DNA of 64,000 nucleotides, taken from positions 15,934,934 to 15,998,933 of the forward strand of contig JAKGHH010000003.1 in the NCBI GenBank assembly GCA_022828595.1, given 5' to 3'. Each line of letters begins with the position of its first letter. Positions within the stretch are counted from its first letter, which is position 1. A program made the translations under genes and the position numbers. Shown piece after piece: positions 60,143 through 64,000 of this stretch. The DNA is from Nelumbo lutea. Its lineage: Eukaryota; Streptophyta; Magnoliopsida; Proteales; Nelumbonaceae. The notes beneath the pieces are model-generated. The model was not told the origin of the DNA. It made no database searches and saw only the letters and a list, made by a program, of their open reading frames with translations.

Positions 60143-62485
60143 TAAAGAACCCAACAAGGATCAGCACAGGGTCACCTTTTAATGAGCTGCTCCACTATCG
60201 TCAAAGCCATCAGTCTCCGTCTCCATAGTCCAGTCTAGAAGAAATTCGGATTAACTGAACGCCAGTAATAAATTTATAGCCAGCCCCAGTGCCCCACCGT
60301 AAAAGATGCGGGCCCAATGCTTTTAAATACTTACGTAGAACCTTATCAGTTATTACAGCCAGCCTTGCTCGTCTAGAAGCACATAAGAGCGGTCCGACTA
60401 GAATACGAATTAGTTAAGGCCTGGGACATCCATTCCTTGTGGTATTTTTTGTCTGTCCACTCATCTACTGTAGCCCGTCCAAAACCCTAAACAGAGGGTC
60501 TTTTCAAACGGGAAAAGAAAAAGCAATGCAAACAAACAGTAAGTTTTAGGGTAGTAAGAAGTAAAAAGTAAAAACTCTGTACCTCTAAGGCGGGACTCAT
60601 GTATTGGGAACATCTCCCGATGTGAACTCGAGGGAGACAAATACAATACAACCCACTTTGTGGGCCCTGGTCTTCCTAATGCCATATGGACCCCATTCCG
60701 GAAGCGGACTGACTGACAGGTCCTAGAAACTTATCAAGGGCAGAAGAAATAGTGGTAAGCCCACTCCCTCCCCAGGCACTGATGGGCCAGGCGCAGGTTG
60801 ACCATCACCCGAAAGGAAAGGAATCCCATGCTTTCAATTGGTCAGAAAATTAATTTACACAAATAATAAAAAGGTACCGTCGGGATCGAGTTGATACGGC
60901 TTTGCCACATGGGCCCCGCCTGTACGACCAAACAGTATGGAGGATAGCAAAAGTCGTGTCCACAGCGTATTTGTAAACCCATTAATTAAAAAAAAAAAAA
61001 AATGATAGAGTTCGGATTTGTTTCTTCGGTCCCTTCAAGCTACAACTTACACGTGAGTGAGGCGAGCTCTGTGTCTCAGCTTCGGCTAAACACATTTAAT
61101 TAGCACACAGTTTAACGTGTGATTAAGAGAAGCTTAGAAGTTAGAACCACGTCAACAATGACAACCACAACCTCCACCACCGCAAAGAAAGAAAAGAAAA
61201 AAATAAAGCAAGACTAAATAATACGAAGGAAATCCAACTCCCAGACCTAACTAAAAGGAGGAAAGGTGCACACTGTTCTTGCTTGCTTCCGTTAAAAGGA
61301 AGCAAAGACCAAATCAACTTTGCAGTTTGCAGGAGGAAACTGATGAATTCATTAAATACCACTGTTCATCCTCATCAGACAATAAATTTTCAAACAGATT
61401 TCAGGGCTCTCCCTTCTTTTCTCCCAAATCTACCTCCACCAACCTCCCATACTCCATTTATCCCGACATGATTGTATAGTAGAATTGTTGAAAGCACCAA
61501 ATAGATAGAAACCGGAACAAATTAAAAGCACTGTGCACTCAAGGAAAGAAAAAGAGAAATGAAACCAAATAAATGGAGCAATTTGGATGGGAGTTGACAA
61601 CATTGATAGAGGTACAGTCTCTCAATTTGGACAGTCGAAAATGATGGCATTGAACAGAGCAAAATAATATCAAATACCAAAGAACATGAGAAAGAAAAAC
61701 AAAAGAAAATCCAAACTGTAGCAACCAATTGAATTGCTACTAGAAATGGAGGAGAAGAATCAAGGCAGAACAATTTGTAAGGTTACAACGATTGTTAAGC
61801 ATTCAAGCTTCACCCAATCAAAGTAGATTAAAAATAATTAATAACTCAAGAAAGAAAAACTCTGCTACTAATTTGTGCTCCTCCCTAATAAAGAAAATAA
61901 GAGACATAAATTAAACGATTACAAACTTAAATTTGAATCTCTCTCTCTCTCTCTCTTTCTGTTTGTGTATCTATATGTGTCTCAACTTTTATTTGTTTCA
62001 GAAAAGGGAGTTATTAACGATGGAAACAAGAAGAAAATGAACAAAAGAAACGATGAAGTTTCCAAGAACACAACCAATCTTTCACCAAAAATTTCCCACA
62101 AAACGCATTTCAAAAAATTCTTCTTTTGTGTAATAAAACGAAGACCGAAATGGGAAATACCAAAAGCCCAGGACATACCCTTATCAAGAATTCAGTTAAC
62201 AAAACTTGTAAAGAATTTGGAATCAATAGAAAACTGAAAATCGAGAAATACCCAACACACCCATCTCATAAATCCAACAAATTTAATAAAACTGAAAAAA
62301 AAAAGTAAACCACAATTGAATAGCTAAATAAATTCCCTTTTTTTTTCTGTTTTGCTCTTCCCTTCTTCTCTTCTAGAATTGAACAAAAGTATTCAGTAAT
62401 CACCAAAAGAAAAGAAGGAAAAAAACTAGTCCCTCTCATTCTAATAGTTTCTGGACAATAACAACAAGAAGAACAAGGAAAAGGT
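60143..62485. other. Intergenic and 3' region of the ZHD gene
   Basis: Contains one family A hairpin copy (60585-60650), a poly-A run near 60990, and a (CT)n run at 61938-61957. The last few hundred bases are probably the ZHD 3' UTR, with several AATAAA-like signals on the minus strand (e.g. TTTATT near 62328). Open frames of 60-120 codons here show no domain. Confidence 0.5.
60585..60650. repeat. Hairpin MITE-like repeat, family A, copy 9 (partial)
   Basis: GGCGGGACTCATGTATTGGGAACATCTCCCGATGTG gives the clearest single statement of the family core arm. The right arm is truncated after GAGGGAGAC. Confidence 0.5.
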
Positions 62486-63388
62486 TCAGGATGATGAGGA
62501 AGAACCATTAGTGGTAACATGAGCACTACTATCATTGTGGTGACTGTGGTTGTGGTTGGTGTCAGGGCTACTTCTACTTCCATTTGCGTCTCTCTTGCCG
62601 AAAGTATGTTTGTTATTATGCATCCATACCTTCAAGACGCCTTTCCCCACCCCAATCTCATTGCAGAACTCCTCCACTACCTCTTCGTCAGTCTTCTGCA
62701 TCTTCCACCCGAGCCTCTCTGAGAACGCATGCATCTTCTCCTTCTGTTCCTGGCTGAATTTCGTCCGAAACCGCTTTCTTCCATTTGGGTTTGTTGTCGT
62801 CATCGTTACCGCCGCGGCTGTTGTTGCTGCCGCAGTGGTGCTCACATGATTTTCCGGCGCACCCGATAAGCCGGTGCTCAGTGCTAGCAACATGTGGGGT
62901 GCAGATGGGTAGTACGAAGACAAGAGAGGTGGCGGGGAGGCTGAATTTGGGCTCCTGCCGCGAGCTACTATGGGTTGGTGAGGATGGTGCTGCAGTTGCT
63001 GGTGATGATACTCAACCGTGTGGGTACCCTCATCAGGTTCACGGCGATGGAAGTTGCGGTGGCAACCGCAAGCAGCACATTTTAGGGAAGTTGGGTCGGT
63101 TGGGGTGGCAGATGGGGAGGGCATGAACTCTCCGCACCCGTCTAAGGCATGGCCTCCTATGCTTGCCGCGTGGTTCTTGAGACATTCCTTGTAACTAACC
63201 ACCGCCGCAGGGGTGGTCGGGGTGTGATTCTGGTGGTGGTGGCGCTTGAGTACGCCGTTGGAGAAGGATAAAGGCTTGGAAATGTGATGTTCGTTGAGCT
63301 TGGCTGGTTGGGTCGGAGATGGTGTCTCGCCGTCGGTTTCCTGGGTTTTCCTTGTGCTGTTGGGGGTTGTATCGGTGGCTAAGTCCAT
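62486..63388 (-). CDS. ZHD: Zinc-finger homeodomain (ZF-HD/ZHD) transcription factor
   Basis: A 300-residue nuclear DNA-binding protein. The N-terminal zinc-finger dimerisation domain spans about residues 65-118 ([20 protein letters not shown], then EFMPS, closing [16 protein letters not shown]). A His/Pro/Ser-rich linker follows, then the homeodomain at about 204-265 ([18 protein letters not shown] through [17 protein letters not shown]), with the WMHNNK recognition-helix motif of the family. A His-rich and poly-Ser tail ends at TGA. The CDS has no intron, as usual for ZHDs. ZHDs form homo- and heterodimers through the zinc finger, bind ATTA-type sites, and are blocked by MIF proteins. The frame is open 82 codons upstream of ATG 63388, but that part has no ATG start, is low-complexity, and the ATG has a strong context (A at -3, G at +4). 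The exact ZHD number is not assigned. Confidence 0.95.
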   Translation of the reverse strand: MDLATDTTPNSTRKTQETDGETPSPTQPAKLNEHHISKPLSFSNGVLKRHHHQNHTPTTPAAVVSYKECLKNHAASIGGHALDGCGEFMPSPSATPTDPTSLKCAACGCHRNFHRREPDEGTHTVEYHHQQLQHHPHQPIVARGRSPNSASPPPLLSSYYPSAPHMLLALSTGLSGAPENHVSTTAAATTAAAVTMTTTNPNGRKRFRTKFSQEQKEKMHAFSERLGWKMQKTDEEVVEEFCNEIGVGKGVLKVWMHNNKHTFGKRDANGSRSSPDTNHNHSHHNDSSAHVTTNGSSSSS

Positions 63389-63399
63389 GGTTGGAACAT
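63379..63399 (-). promoter_or_regulatory. Upstream ORF overlapping the ZHD start codon
   Basis: ATG TTC CAA CCA TGG ACT TAG (6 codons) starts 11 nt before the ZHD ATG in another frame and ends just after it. Its ATG is in a weak context (T at -3) and the main one is in a strong context, so leaky scanning would be expected. It is the only ATG in the ~210-nt leader. Confidence 0.6.
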
Positions 63400-64000
63400 T
63401 TAAGCTGGATTTGTAGACGCTTTGAGAGTTAGGGTTTTGGTGGATGGGTAAAGGAGGGCCTTCTCCTTCGTGAGAAACGGTCGGAAGGTAGAGAACAAAG
63501 ATGGGGAAGGGAGGATGGTGAACAAGAGAGAGAGAGATGGTGATGATGACGACGATGATGATGATGATCAGTGATGAGTGATGATAAAAATCTGGGCTTT
63601 GTGGATGACGGGAATACAGAACACAACTATACAAGTGTCCTTCTTAAACACTAGTTTTCAACCCTGGTTCTAATCTCTGGTTAAGTTTCTCAACCCTTCA
63701 AGTTAGATGTGGTGTAAATTTGCAATAAATTCGTGTCTCAGATATTTATTACCTAAACTCGGTCGATTGACTCGTGCATTCGCACGAGTTAATATTGTCA
63801 CAGCCCTCCATTAAGCCTGCAGAACGAGTTCCCCTCGTTCGATGACCGCGTTAACCCGGTAGTATTATTTAATATTTCATGATGTGAGATTAAATATTTA
63901 AACCAATAAAATTACATTTTGTTTTGTAATTAATCGAAGTAGAAATAATCCACCTTCTGCACCCGCATGGTTCTGAATTTGATTTCTTTGATAGCAGTAA
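63389..64000 (-). promoter_or_regulatory. ZHD leader and promoter region
   Basis: The leader is CT- and CAT-repeat-rich (a GATGATGATG run at 63552-63570 and GAGAGAGAGA at 63524-63535 on the plus strand), as in many plant 5' UTRs. A weak TATA-like TTGTATAGTT lies near 63636-63627 on the minus strand. No other feature is recognised to the window edge. Confidence 0.45.

Noticed and set aside
63389..63634. 82-codon in-frame N-terminal extension of the ZHD protein
   Set aside because: It starts with a non-ATG codon, is low-complexity sequence from CAT and CT repeats, and the ATG at 63388 has a strong context and fits family length.

Overview
The window is nuclear DNA of a flowering plant, most likely a eudicot. 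The evidence is a three-exon R2R3-MYB gene, two plant-specific zinc-finger genes (a MIF and a ZF-homeodomain gene), AT-rich intergenic DNA full of (CT)n, (AT)n and poly-T tracts, and plant transposon families (Tat-like Ty3/gypsy, PIF/Harbinger, hAT, Mutator-like and tRNA-derived SINE-like copies). Only three host genes look intact. Everything else that reads as protein is a transposon remnant or a captured gene fragment. I could not name the species from sequence alone.

Layout. 1-7360: a decayed Ty3/gypsy element cut by the left window edge, with a 5' LTR remnant, primer-binding site, gag, RNase H tail plus integrase (protease and reverse transcriptase are missing), a long antisense ORF carrying a Transposase_28-type (PF04195) domain, polypurine tract and 3' LTR. 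7361-14300: intergenic DNA with small hairpin repeats, a SINE-like copy and a probable solo LTR (~11.1-11.83 kb). 14303-15845: R2R3-MYB of subgroup 1 (the MYB30/31/60/94/96 group), exons 14471-14603, 14815-14944 and 15116-15845. 15.8-23.6 kb: intergenic DNA with foldback elements. 23614-26358: a Mutator-like element that holds fragments of two unrelated host genes, a DUF1442-family gene and a seed-maturation (SMP/LEA_5) gene. 26.4-38.0 kb: intergenic, with small TEs including an 87-bp hAT-type MITE with a perfect 8-bp target duplication. 38181-38456: a MINI ZINC FINGER (MIF) gene. 38.5-53.9 kb: intergenic, with a 695-bp hAT-type element, Tourist-like MITEs, a possible broken small secreted-peptide gene and a composite repeat block. 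53950-60142: a 6.2-kb PIF/Harbinger element with TAA target duplications, a dead transposase and a TCTGC-rich array near its 3' end. 62486-63388 (minus): an intact, uninterrupted ZF-homeodomain (ZHD) gene.

How the genes relate. MIF proteins are ZHD-like zinc-finger dimerisation modules without a homeodomain, and in other plants they bind ZHD proteins and block them. Having a MIF and a ZHD face each other about 24 kb apart is the most biologically suggestive feature of the window. The MYB belongs to a group known for cuticular wax, defence and guard-cell regulation and has no obvious functional tie to the other two.

Limits: exon joins, domain names and TE lineages were read by eye. Boundaries marked approximate could move by tens of bases.
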